A stretch of DNA of 64,000 bases, taken from Eupeodes corollae. Lineage: Eukaryota; Arthropoda; Insecta; Diptera; Syrphidae. Location of the stretch: assembly GCF_945859685.1 (NCBI RefSeq), contig NC_079147.1, positions 211,423,578-211,487,577 of the forward strand, given 5' to 3'. The notes under the pieces are model-generated. The model ran no database searches. It was not told the origin of the DNA and saw only the letters and a program-made list of their open reading frames with translations. Of the stretch, positions 47,885 through 58,952 are shown piece by piece. How positions within the stretch are numbered: the first letter of the stretch is position 1; every line of letters begins with the position of its first letter. The translations under genes were made by a program, and so were the position numbers.

Positions 47885-48140
47885 ATAATAAGCGCACACT
47901 CAAAGTGATATACTACCCTTATTATGTAGACACAGTGTGAGCACTAGGAAAGGGAGAGAGGGGTTGAAAGGAGATGTCGGTGCACATTGGTTTTGAATTC
48001 CTGAATATTGCAATAGCTAGGAAAGACAGAGTGTGGCAAAGCATTCAACATTCGCATAGTACGGCTAAAGAACGAATCTACGACCGAAGTTGGACTCAAG
48101 GGTATATTGATAAGCATTCCTAGAAGCGCGACAAACTTAT
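47885..48140 (-). pseudogene. Jockey-like LINE ORF2 C-terminal scrap
   Basis: Minus-strand frame reads INIPLSPTSVVDSFFSRTMR, then MLNALPHSVFPSYCNIQEFK and TNVHRHLLSTPLSPF. This is the conserved tail after the RT in jockey-like LINEs (SFF-RT-R-WN-LP-SVFP--YN---FK--V-R-L). It matches the logic of the scrap at 2885-3065 but is better preserved. There is no RT next to it. Confidence 0.7.
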
Positions 48141-48389
48141 GTGGTGTTAAAAAATAATGTCAGAAAATCTTAAGGTCTTTTCCTTTTCAGAGTTAAGAAT
48201 AAACCAAAATCCAGCAGAAATATCTGATGTTTATGATGCATCTAAAATAAGGAAAATAGTTGAAAGTATTAGTTTTCTAGTTAAGAATAAATAAATGGTC
48301 ATGTATTTTTTTTTGAAAACTAAGATTTTACGTTCATGGAACAATTTACACTCATTTTTCAAGAATTTTCAGAGAAAAAACGTTGGTCA

Positions 48390-49010
48390 CTATACACTAT
48401 AAGGTAGCGCCAAAATGCAAAATGTCCACAAATCTGTCGAGGGTTTTGGGTTCTTAAGCTCAGTAAAACCAGTTTTGTTTATGATCGTGTCCGTTTAAAT
48501 GAAAATGAGCCTCATCGATAAAAAAAATGTGATTCACTGTACGAAAACGTCCCGTCCCGACATCGTCTTAAAAAAAATTTAGGGTGATTCAAAATCACAA
48601 TTTGAAATTTCATGAATAACCGCTTTTGGAAGTCCCAGTGACGCTGTCCTCTTCCGTATAGAAAGTCGAGCACTGACTGGGCCCTGGCAGTGGAGTGTTT
48701 TGTAGCCGAAGCAATTGCGAAGAACCTCTGCACCCACGAACGAAGTGAATTCACACTTCCCCTTCACGTATTCGTCGTACACCGAAGTGGGAGCAAAACT
48801 ATCGAAGTGCAGTTACTTACTAATTGTTACTCTTGGAAAATGCCTCGATGGGCACTTGACCAGTGCGACATCGTGGTTGAGAAATCCGCACGATCACTGA
48901 TTTCAATGACACCACGTCCCCCGCACCGGTTAATACTTTTTGAAATAATCCTATTTAAAAACATCAATCTTCCACCAGACACCTTGTATAACAAATACAC
49001 ATAGATTTGC
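48390..49010 (-). pseudogene. Mariner-like transposase relic
   Basis: Minus-strand frames read VYDEYVKGKCEFTSFVGAEV near 48770, SARLSIRKRTASLGLPKAVI near 48655, and then FSYSESHFF / FIDEAHFHLNG-like remains near 48530-48490, followed by LRTQNPRQI near 48455. The SIRKRTASLGLPKAVIHEI block resembles the second helix-turn-helix of mariner-type transposases (S-RR---LG-----T---I). The EAHF-NG block resembles the first catalytic Asp region. The C-terminal half is missing. Confidence 0.5.
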
Positions 49011-51139
49011 ACCAACGAAAATCGACCTTTCGTAGCTTGGATAGCATCATTTTCCAAGCCTTCAGTCCAAAATTCATACCAAACAATAAACTTATTTGGT
49101 TGCATGGGCACCTCGTGAATTTCGCTTGTATTTTGGTGTAGTTACTTACCCATTCATCAAAAAATTAGCCTCATCCTTAAAGATGATTTTTCTAATAAAA
49201 TTTGGATTGACTTCTCCACTATATTGTATTTTGTTAGATTAATTTCTCCTGAAACTAACTTATCATTACATATCTTAAAATCACGTAACTTCAGCAATAG
49301 GGGCCCAAGGTACATCTCTTAGCTTTATACAACCCAAGCAAAAGTTTGTAACCAAAACGTCTTGAACATACATTTTTGTAATCAGGAGAAGTTTTCTGAT
49401 GTTTTGATTATATGTACTTTATAAGAAAAAATTATGAGGGTTTTAAATTAAAAATGCATTCGAACGCCTTGGGCAGACTTTTTTATAGGTAGGGGTTTTT
49501 TTTTTATCATTCGTGTGGTTATCATTTCGACCTCAAAATCGGAAAAATTACCATTTTCGAACGCTTTCCCTGACAAGACGGGTTAATTTTATATAATGGT
49601 ACGTATGTTTATCTACACATTCACACTAAGGAATTTGGGTTAACACTATACTCCCCAAATTTGCTTCCGGCTCTTAGACTATCTCCGTTTAGAAGCCTTT
49701 TAAGATTCTTGGTGATGTTTCCGGGGAGCTGCAGAAAGTATTGGTGTAGTGGTATTTGACGATATGGATTTTGTTGTTAACCCGTTTTTGAATATTCCTG
49801 TGCAAATTTAGAGTATCTTCTTCTCAGTGGCAATTCCTGCTCAAAATTTAAGGGTAAGATATTTTTTTTTCTAGAAGTTGAAGATAAGTTTTCAAGAATA
49901 AAAATGTATTTTATTCAAATTTTCTGCAGTCCGTCCTCAGCCTAGATCGATAAATGCAGCAAATGTTTCATCTTTTTTTTGTATGAAAGTAATAACAATA
50001 TACAACTGGGACTTAAATGAATGTCAGATAAGGCTACCAACTCTGGGTGTCTGATTCTATGTCATCGCCTAAAGCGTCCAAGACAGTTTTGATTAAATCA
50101 TTTTGGATAGCCATAGAAAAACTTTAAAAACTGTTTCCGTTTTAAGGTGTTGTAATAAAATTGGATCATATTGTTTCAGTAAATTGATTAGTTCCATATA
50201 ATTGCCTCGGCTTAAAGATGAACTTGATTCATTGTGGCGTCTAATCGATAACTCCTGTTCTCGAAGAAAGCATGTAATATTTGATATGCGGCGTTACCGC
50301 ACGATTATTCTTAAATTTAATGTTATGTTGGAAACTTAAAGCTTCGTCTTTCATAGTCTGACCAAAAATAGCTAGCTTAAATACATATTGCAAATGGGAG
50401 GCACTTAAATTGTGTTTTTTTTAAAGTGTGATAAGAGTGTTCATATTGTCCACATCCGCGGAGGTCCATGCGAAATAGATACCCGAAAAAATCAAACAAG
50501 ACCAATAAAACAATTTCTTGTTATTCTTGCTACCAAATAAATATTGGTAATATTATATACTGAATATTGATTGTCGAGTTACTCTCTGTTTCTATACTTG
50601 TGTGTTGATTTTAAATCTGTGGGACGCCTATTATTAACTATTACTTTACTGAAATCTATATTGTTCAAAATAGTTTCTCTGATAATTCCTTACGAGTAAT
50701 TGTGCTCTTTGCTTGAGAAGTATTAAAGATACCATTTTAATTCCTACCAAAATAAAAGTTCGTTTTGTCAGACAAAGATCTTGATAATAAAGTTTCTCTG
50801 TTTACAACAACTTATCAACTAGCCTAAAACCTAATTCTTAGCTGGTCATAGAATTATGCAATTTCATGTCAAATTGAATTTTTTTTTGAATTCAATTTGA
50901 AAATTAACTTTTATTTTTTGTTTAATTGCAAAAGAATTGAATTTAATGCAATGCAGATGCATAAGATATGTTCTCTTATTTATTTTTTTCGCTCTGGTAG
51001 TTTTTAATTTAAAGAAAGAAATAACGATTTCGGAATAGAAAAATATATGGGCTATATAGAAATTTGGAAGCACAAACTTTTGCGATGCCCAAGCCCAATG
51101 GTTCAAAATCATTTTGGAAAAGTCAAATTGACGCGGGCA
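49011..51139. other. Non-coding stretch; possible LINE scrap near 49620-49870
   Basis: A minus-strand reading at 49620-49870 (NLHRNIQKRVNNKIHIVKYH and on) vaguely recalls a jockey-like LINE C-terminus but is too short to claim. Otherwise no motif. Confidence 0.3.
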
Positions 51140-51500
51140 GATTTTGGCGCCTCTTGGCAGCCATTTTGTTTTAGTGACATCTGTCAAATCAAGTTACACG
51201 ATTGAACAATACGTTCAAATCATAAAACTAAAACCCGTACGTTCAAGGCACGCAATATCGGCCGAGAACATCTCCGCGGTCCGTGAAAGTGTACAGCTAA
51301 AACCGAGGTATTCTATTCCTCGTCGTGCACAAGAACTTCAACTTGGTAACTTGAGGGTAAGTTTATCTGCAGCAGGGGTGATGTGAATTGGCCACCAAGG
51401 TCATGTGATTTGACCCCGCAGGTTGCAGGTCTATGCAAATAAACTATACAATTGACCGATACCCTAAAGGTAAACATGTCTCAGACCATCGCTTAAAGCC
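51140..51500 (+). pseudogene. Internally deleted mariner-like transposase
   Basis: The N-terminus reads YTIEQYVQIIKL near 51200, ARHAISAENISAVRESVQLK and SIPRRAQELQLGNLR near 51250-51350. After a jump, GDVNWPPRSCDLTP appears near 51380-51415. The whole first and second catalytic Asp region is deleted, leaving DNA-binding sequence joined to the block before the third Asp. It belongs to the DD41D-type group. Element ends were not found. Confidence 0.7.
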
Positions 51501-51519
51501 TTTTAAAAAAAAATTTTAA

Positions 51520-52440
51520 TACCTCACACACTTGGTTTAGCGACTATAACTATGACAAATGGCCCCTGTTTCCTCTTAAAGAGTTTCTCTTGTTCGTTGC
51601 TAATGAAGAAATCATAAACCAAACAGGGAATCCATACTTTAAGATGATTCGGATTAGCTTTTTTTTTTGATTTGCTTCGTCTTTTTACATGGTCTAGATC
51701 GCCACTAGAGTAGTAGATGGACCAAATGCAAAAAAAGTTGACTCTTTTTAAAATCAGGTCAGCATGTTTTTTGGACTTTATTTTGTAGGTAAAATTGATC
51801 CATAAGTATTTAGATGTTATTTTGTCGGCTACTTCAGTGTTGTCCCGAAACTTCACTTTTACTGTCCGGAAGCATACAAGCTTAGTTTTGCTGCTATTGA
51901 TTTTCAGTACCCCCTTAGGCTATTATTCCTATAGGTTTTTCATGTGCTCTTGTATATTTCCGGAGAGGGTGATGTGGCGTATGTATTTTAATGTTAGGTC
52001 CTAGCTTTGCACCTTGTGGTACTTCAGCACAGATTATTTAAATTGATGATTCTTCTTTCGAAGTCTGTGTATGCAAAAATCTATCAAGAAGAAAATTTTG
52101 TATTACTTTAAGAAAATTATTCGATAGTCCCAACTCTAGTAGTTTCAATAGAAGTCCTATCATTGTCAACAACTTTTTCAATGTCTAGCAAAAGCGCTAT
52201 AGTCGGTTCCTTTTTAAGGTTTCTACTTACGTCCCAGTGAAATCCCAGCAGTGGATGTATAGTGGAGGGTTTGTTTTGAAAGACATATTGGAACTCTGGA
52301 ATAACATTGCTTTCCCTATAGAATACCCCGAGTTTTTTTGAAATTGGTTGGAAACTCTTCATGTTTGAGCGGTAGCTCTTCTTTGGTTTGGGGATAACCA
52401 GGGATAAAGTACCCTTCTTATAGACAAACATATGTTTTAT
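51520..52440 (-). pseudogene. Jockey-like LINE reverse-transcriptase pseudogene
   Basis: From the right on the minus strand: GTLSLVIPKPKKSYRSNMKS and FQPISKKLGVF (fingers), VIPEFQYVFQNKPSTIHPLL, then TIALLLDIEKVVDN near 52190 (motif A, with the Asp kept in LLLDIEK). The palm with ADD is frame-broken near 52000-51900, where only scraps such as the LLYADD-equivalent cannot be read. The thumb part is KFRDNTEVADKITSKYLWIN near 51850 and HADLILKR. The C-terminus is short. Several stops and frameshifts are present. Confidence 0.68.
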
Positions 52441-54727
52441 GCTTCCATTTCATGTGTCATAAAAAAGGATAAATGAAAAAAAAAAACTAAACACAGGATT
52501 AGTTATTTGGTTGACCAACTTAATATTATACATTAAACTTACCTTCTAACCTAGTTCCTATCTTTAAGTTCTACAATCCTTGTTATCTTCTAATTCTCTT
52601 CTAGATCCTAGAAAAACGTTTGCCTAAATAAAATTGACTTTGCTATTATTTATGAGCAGATTAAACACAAATACAAGACAAATCATCGGTTTCCGAAATA
52701 AGAACATGTCAGAGGACTACGGAGTAAAATTTGTATTTGCCAAAGTCAAAACCATTATAAGTTCTAAATTGTAAAGTATCGCATTTAAGCAGCAGCGTTG
52801 AATCGAAGAAATGTGTCCGATTCGAAGTAAATCGAAGAAATTGCCGCTCCAACGTTTACCTCAATAGGGCTCAATAGAATATGGCCGCCACGACGTACAA
52901 CATGCACCCCTCCCTTTTTTTAAAACCCTTCATTTACCAAAAATATTCCATTAGCACCTAAAATTTTATATTCAGCTTTTTTTAATTATTTATATGTTAG
53001 AAAAGCATAACTTTTATTTTTGAGAACACTTCTCAAAGTTAGTAACGTTCGATGAAATTTTAAGAGTTTATATACTTCAAATCACTGAAGTGAAAGTAAA
53101 AGTTCATTACTTGAAAGCAATGCTAATAAAATTTAAGGCAAGTTCTGAGTTATATTTTTATGAAAATACATTTCGGACTTAATTCAAGCCAAGTTTTTTT
53201 TTCAAAAACTCATTTCAAACAAGATTAAACTGAATTACTCAATACCGAATTATTTTTCAAAAACGATGACATTCTACGATTTTTTATATACGCAATCTAT
53301 TCCTTGAGGTATTTTTCTAAGACAATAATAAAAACCTACTTATTTTCCTTCAATCCGCTATGTCAACATAATTTTCGTACCTTCTTTTTTGCATTTTTAT
53401 TTCATTGCAGTTGGCCATTTAAAATATCAATGCCGCCCTCACTCCAATTTTACTACGCCTACATATCTATGTACGTTTTGCCTCCTACTGAAATAGAACT
53501 TCCAAGCCCTGAATTTTGATACACACCTTCAACTGAATTATGGGACATTTTTATACAAGGACTTTTATTGCCAAAAAATTCAAATTTCTCCAACCAAGTT
53601 CTATGACCAACAATTTTTTTGTTTTGTTCATCTTGTGCAAGGACCGTGCTAAATTTATTGTGAACCATTATGTGCTCCAAGAGATTTGTGTCCTTTCATA
53701 GGCACATAATTGATTTTACCAAATTCACTGAGGGGCGATGGAAATTATTAAATTTTGTTTTAGAGTATGGGTGTGCAGTATACACACAAAATTATAATAG
53801 GATGTCCTGTCTATCCTGCTGGCCAATGAGTTTTTTCTCATTAGACAATCATTAGTATTTAAATTGAAAAAGGAACAACAAGAAAAAAAGACCAAATTGA
53901 AAATTAGAAGGAATTGAAAGAAGCACCTCTGAAGTTGCAAGGACCTTTCTGTTTTTTTTTTTTCGTTTTTAGTATTCAAAAACCTTTGTTGATTGTTCTA
54001 GAAGAAGAAAAAGAAGACATATAAAATTTTGTTTGATGTTTTATGAAGCTGAATTCTATCTTGTAGCTAATTAAAGTGTTTGTTTCGCTTTTGGTATTAT
54101 TAATTAGTGAGAAATATTAAAATTTAAATTAAGATTTTAGTCTAAGGTAACAATTCCATGGGATGAATTTATTTTATAAATTTGATGTTTTAATTTGAGG
54201 AGATAACTCTCAGCTCTTTGAACATTGTATATAACATATATTTCTATCATTAAAACAGCGTAGCTACCTATTTCTTGATTTGAGCTGAATATTAAATTTT
54301 CGACAAATTTGGATGCTTAATTTATATCTCTGGAAGTTTTCAATTATTTTGAAAATTAAGAGGGACACATCAGTAGGCAATGTGTTGTTTGATGGCTGCG
54401 TTTTTCAAATTGTTTCTAGCTCTGTTTGATCCATGTTATATAAACCTATCAATACAAAATTTGTCTCCAAAATGTAATACGTAATTTTTTAAAAGATATT
54501 TGCTTTTGTAGCTAGAAGATAATTTTTCAATTTATTCTTCCTAAAAAAAACTCAAGGCCGATAATGTTTCTTCTGAATTAGTTCACACTTTTTTCATGCC
54601 ATAGTAATTTCAGTACTACTAATTTTTGAAGTTTCAAGGTTACTCGAATCTAAATCAAAGCTTTATTACGTTCGAGGTACCGATTTTCATCACCCATATC
54701 TGAAGAACTGATGCAGAGATTATCAAA
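52441..54727. other. AT-rich stretch with no gene seen
   Basis: No recognisable coding motif and no strong repeat. Short open frames around 53300-53860 lack domain signatures. Confidence 0.4.
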
Positions 54728-56476
54728 AAAAGAGGTTGGGATGCGACCCACACTAATTACTTCCCATCCGGTCTGTCGATTTCTCTTGCTTAACAATTTG
54801 TACTTCATGTTTTGTTAAAAAAGTTGTCACTTGAATTATTCGTAAAAAATTTAAAATTACCAAAATTATTTTGCTCAAAATGAAATACTTTGATTTTAAA
54901 ATCAATTTTTTAAAAACTGATTTTTACCAATTTTAGTAGCATTTCTTAAAAGTTTTTATTTCTTATATAAACAAATATAAATGAAATCAATTTGAAGTCA
55001 ATATCTTCTATTGTTCACAAGATATCGAGAACTGAACGTCAATTCATACCAAATTTGCGTGTTTGTAGATTTTATTTGTTTATGAATAAAACGGACTGTT
55101 CGATTTTTGTAAAAAAAAATACTGAATGTCGAAAACAATATTTTCTGTGAGAAAGCCTAGTTTTTGAAGCCAATATTTTTTGGTTTTGAAAAGATATTTG
55201 AATCGAAAGCAAATATGCACTAAGTTTTAGTATTGTTTAATTCGTTTTTTTTTTAAATTTTATTGAATGTTGAAAACAATATTTCTGATAAGACAAAATT
55301 AGTATGAAGCCATAATCTTAAATGTTTAAAAAGTTGTTTGAATCAAAAATCAATTTTTACGAACTTTAAGTAATGTTTTTGTAGGTTTTATTTTTTTGTA
55401 AAAAATACTATCAATGTGATTTTTCTCAAAATTTAACCGAATGATGGAAATAATATTTCTTATAATATAATTTAGTTATCTAAAAATAAGTTTGAAGCCT
55501 GAATATTAATTTTTTTGTAAAGATATTTAAGTCGAAAATCAGTTTTTAAAAACTTTTATTAATATTTTTTTTTTATGTTTATATTTTTAATAAAAGAAGC
55601 TGTCAATTCGATTTTTCTCAAAATTTTATTTAATGTTGAAAACAATATCAAAATTTTACCAGATGTTAAAAACTTTATTCTTCATTGCACAAAATTGTTT
55701 TGCAGATAAAATTATTTTTCGTTCGAAAAATATTAGAGGTAACAAATATTTGTTTTTTACTTTTTTGATTTACTAAAAAAAACATTAATTGGATTTTTTT
55801 TTCGAAAAATATACTAGTTTGCTTTCTCGTTACAATATATAATTAAAAATCAAATCTGTAGCGTTATTGGTTCGTAAGATATTTTGAGTTAACCAAATTT
55901 TCAACTTTAACTTTTTTTTAGTTGCTAGGTTAAAAGACTGCCGACGCAATTTTTTTGAGAGTATTTTCTGAATCTTTTTGCATAATTATCTGCGTAACAA
56001 AATTTATTTGAAGTCGATTTCTCTACCGGACCGATTACAATAGCTTCCTATGGGAAGTTAAAAAGTTTAGTCAGTGGTTTACTTTCTATAGACAATTATT
56101 TTCCATCTTAAATATTTTGCAAATAAAAAATGACTACCTCCAAATTATTTTACGCATCGAGAAATCACGATTTAAAATTCTTTTAAAATTCAAAGTAAAG
56201 TTAAAATTGGTTTGAGGCTTGAATATCTTGGTACGACTAAAGATACTTCAAATTCATTTTGTCTTTTAAAATGTCGCAAAATTTTGAAGGATTTAGTAAA
56301 ATACTATTTTTAAGAATTGATTGAGCTTGAAAGATGATTTGAATCTTATTTAATAATTTGCTAAAGTGAAGATCAAGAAATGGCAACTTTAACTTTTAGC
56401 AGTTTGCTAAGTCCATATGTCATCTGAACAATTTGTTTTATATGAGCAGTGGATGGAATGGTCCAGTCAACAACAG
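54728..56476 (+). repeat. Tandem-duplicated AT-rich repeat, unit A
   Basis: The unit begins with gggatgcgacccacactaat and tctgtcgatttctcttgctt near 54738-54792 and ends with agcagtggatggaatggtcc near 56446-56476. Inside, phrases of about 150-180 bp recur loosely (gaatgttgaaaacaatattt; ttgaagcc-atatttt; atttgaatcgaaaatcaattttta), indicating an internal degenerate tandem array from about 55120 to 55680. No coding motif. Unit B at 57085-60010 is a related copy in the same orientation. Confidence 0.85.
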
Positions 56477-56768
56477 TCAATGTTTTCTTCCTATAGTGAT
56501 TTCATTACTAAGGTAGTTTAGAAAACTAAATTTAAAAAATTATTGGAAAAAAACTTTAAGGAATAGAAAAGTTAACACTTGAGGTACGATAAGGCAATTG
56601 AAATTCGTGGGCTAAAAATGCATGAAAATTTTAATTGAATTAACTTCCCGTAGAAAGTAAATGTAGTCAGTCCAATTTGTTGAATAAATATGTCTGTGTG
56701 TGCGTGTATGTATACGTACGTTGGGGGTACCTATTGTCATCTGCCATATTTCAAGCACTAATAGAGAT
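56477..56768. other. Short non-coding stretch between repeat unit A and a SINE
   Basis: No gene. A (tgtg/gtat) simple run lies near 56693-56720. Confidence 0.4.
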
Positions 56769-57016
56769 AAATGAGGTGGCGCAACAGTCCGTAGTGCACC
56801 AGGACCTAATGACTTACAACTCTCAACCATTCCTGTGTGTGAATAATTGCATGAATGGAGGGGACCTAAAGTGACAAGATTTACTCTTGGAGAATTTGTC
56901 AATTCCTCGCAAGAGGCAGTACCCGTGAATAAAACTTTAGGTGGCACAGGCAGGGATCGAACCCAAGACCTCTCCCATGACCGTCCAACGCACTAACCAT
57001 CATGCCACGGGTAGAA
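56769..57016 (-). mobile_element. tRNA-derived SINE, copy 2
   Basis: The flanks cactaatagagat (56756-56768) and cactaatggaaat (57017-57029) form an imperfect 13-bp target duplication. Minus-strand head: gtggcatgatggttagtgcg, then gggttcgatccc, a near-perfect pol III B box (GGTTCGAnnCC). The body matches copy 1 (cgggtactgcctcttgcgag, ggaatggttgagagttgtaa), with an internal deletion relative to it. Confidence 0.92.
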
Positions 57017-57205
57017 CACTAATGGAAATATCGACTTTAAATTTAAGTTTTACTAAGAATAACATCAAAGATGTAGAAAGGACTTCCAAAAAAAAGAACC
57101 TGGGATGCGACCCACACTAATTACTTCAGATTCCGTCTGTCGATTTCTCTTGCTTAACAAAAAAGTTGTCACTTAAATTATTTGTAAAAATGTAAAAATT
57201 ACCTA

Positions 57206-58952
57206 CAGTGGGTTGCCAAATTAATAGGGACAGTCATGGATTTGAAGAAAATTGTATGTTTTCGTAACAAAATTAATGAAAATCTTAAGTGTATATTGAT
57301 AAATAGTTACTTTTTATTAAGGTTGGTTATTATTGCATCAAAATAAGTTAAATAAATAATAATTTTTAGATTAATAATTTTAAAAAATAGCTCTTAATCG
57401 AAAGGAACTAAATAAACTACAAAAAATCAATATTTGGTAACTTTTCCTTTTGCCTCAATAACTGCTTGAATACGTCTCGGCATGCTATCAATGCACTTTT
57501 TAGCACATTCTTTAATTGCAGGGCAGTGATGCCAGACCTGTATCAGTTTTTCAATAAGTTTTACTTTTGTTGTAATATCTTCTTTGGCAATTTCCCTTTT
57601 AGTGATCTCCCATAGGTTTTCTATGGGGTTCATGTCAAGGGAATTGCCTGGCCATGATAAAACTGGTATGTTTTCGTCATTCAAATATTTTGTCACACTC
57701 TTAGCTTTATGGCACGGGGCTGAGTCATGCATGAAAAGATATGGTTCGTTTCTTGGGAACCATTCTCTTAGCTGGGGTATGAGTCGAGTTCGCAGAATGT
57801 CCTTATATTGGTCCTGTCTCATGGTCCCCTGCACAATTTGGAGACGTCCAACTCCCCTTGTGCTGATAACTGACCATACCATTACTTTAACAGGATGTTT
57901 TACCCTTTCTACGATGCATTCGGGGTGGTACTTCTCATTGGGACGTCGCCACACGAAACTGCTCTTATCAGCCACAATTTCAAATGATGACTCATCGGAG
58001 AAGCACACCTGTAATAAAAGGAAACAACATTAACAATAAAACTAATCACATTTTCAATAACTTTTTTAGATAATTGCATTTGTAACCTACCCTACTCCAG
58101 TCATCAACAGTCATGTGACGATGCTCCCGAGCCCAAGACAAACGTTTTTTTATCATTGCCTCTGTGAGACGTGGTTTCTTAGCTGGACGACGACCCGAAA
58201 GTCCTTCCTCTGCCAAACGTCGCTGCACAGTTCTTTTGGAAACCAATATTCCCGAATCATGGATAATGTTTGTAAGAACTGATGCACTTTTCTTTCGATT
58301 TTGAAGACAGATGTCTCGAATTTTCCTGTCTGTGCGGGGTGTTGTTACTCGTTTTCTTCCACATTTGCCAGTTTTTTTGGGAGTAATAGGAATTTTTTGG
58401 TCCAAATTAAATTTTAATCTATTAACAACAGATTTTGAAACACCCGTAATAGCAGCTATTTGTCTTTGGGAATGACTCGAATGAATTAATAAAGTTTTTA
58501 TTTCCGTTTTTTTTCTTGGGGTGATATCCATTCCACGACCCATTCTGTTCCAAAAAAAATGCTTATAATCATTAAATATGATTTTTGTAGAAAAGATTTG
58601 TTTTAAACAAAATAAAATACATTACTTACGTTTCAATTAAAAGAAGTTCAAACAATTCCCACAAACAATTTTCAAAAAAATAACACCTTTAAAGCTCAAA
58701 CAACATCCACAAACAATTTAAAAAAAAAACACCTTTGAGAACAAAACCGCTTTCTCCCCGAATGAATCTGGGTTTTCCCCGAATAGAACCATTTTGAATA
58801 TCCTCCGATAGCTTAATATAACCGTCAAACAAGTAGGCCGTGAAATAAAATTCACCATGTACACTTAGAACCAAAAAAACAGCTTAAAAGAACAGTGAAA
58901 CATGAAATTTGATGAAAATTTACAATGTCCCTATTAATTTGGCAACCCACTG
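57206..58952 (-). mobile_element. Complete Tc1-type transposon with 27-bp perfect terminal inverted repeats
   Basis: The 1747-bp element starts cagtgggttgccaaattaat at 57206 and ends with its exact complement at 58952. The identity runs for 27 bp. TA flanks both ends (57204-57205 and 58953-58954), the target duplication of Tc1/mariner transposons. It carries one minus-strand two-exon transposase. Two 48-bp-spaced tandem copies (58648-58695 and 58696-58737) lie upstream of the gene. Perfect termini and an open frame suggest a recent insertion. Confidence 0.96.
57427..58543 (-). CDS. Tc1-family DD34E transposase, two exons, apparently intact
   Basis: This protein would bind the element ends and move it by cut and paste into TA sites in the nucleus. 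Exon 1 (58543-58091) encodes MGRGMDITPRKKTEIKTLL, a helix-turn-helix (SQRQIAAITGVSKSVVNRLK), a basic GRKR hook, a second helix-turn-helix (TNIIHDSGILVSKRTVQRRL) and a nuclear-localisation-like GRRPAKKPR. Exon 2 (58008-57427) encodes the catalytic core: CFSDESSFEIV (Asp 1), YLFMHDSAPCHKAKSV (Asp 2) and SLDMNPIENLWEI (Glu), with 34 residues between the last two. It ends KGKVTKY. The 82-bp intron (58009-58090, GTAGGT...TTATTACAG) joins DDWSR to VCFSDES in frame. The spliced product is 344 residues, normal for Tc1 enzymes, with no stop or frameshift. The start is the first ATG after the TIR-proximal region. Confidence 0.92.

Noticed and set aside
56612..56947. 111-codon minus-strand open frame
   Set aside because: It runs through the SINE at 56769-57016 and is explained by it.
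57584..58033. 149-codon plus-strand open frame
   Set aside because: Antisense shadow of the Tc1 transposase exon 2.
58689..58874. 61-codon minus-strand open frame upstream of the Tc1 transposase
   Set aside because: Lies in the element 5' untranslated region over a tandem duplication; no transposase motif.
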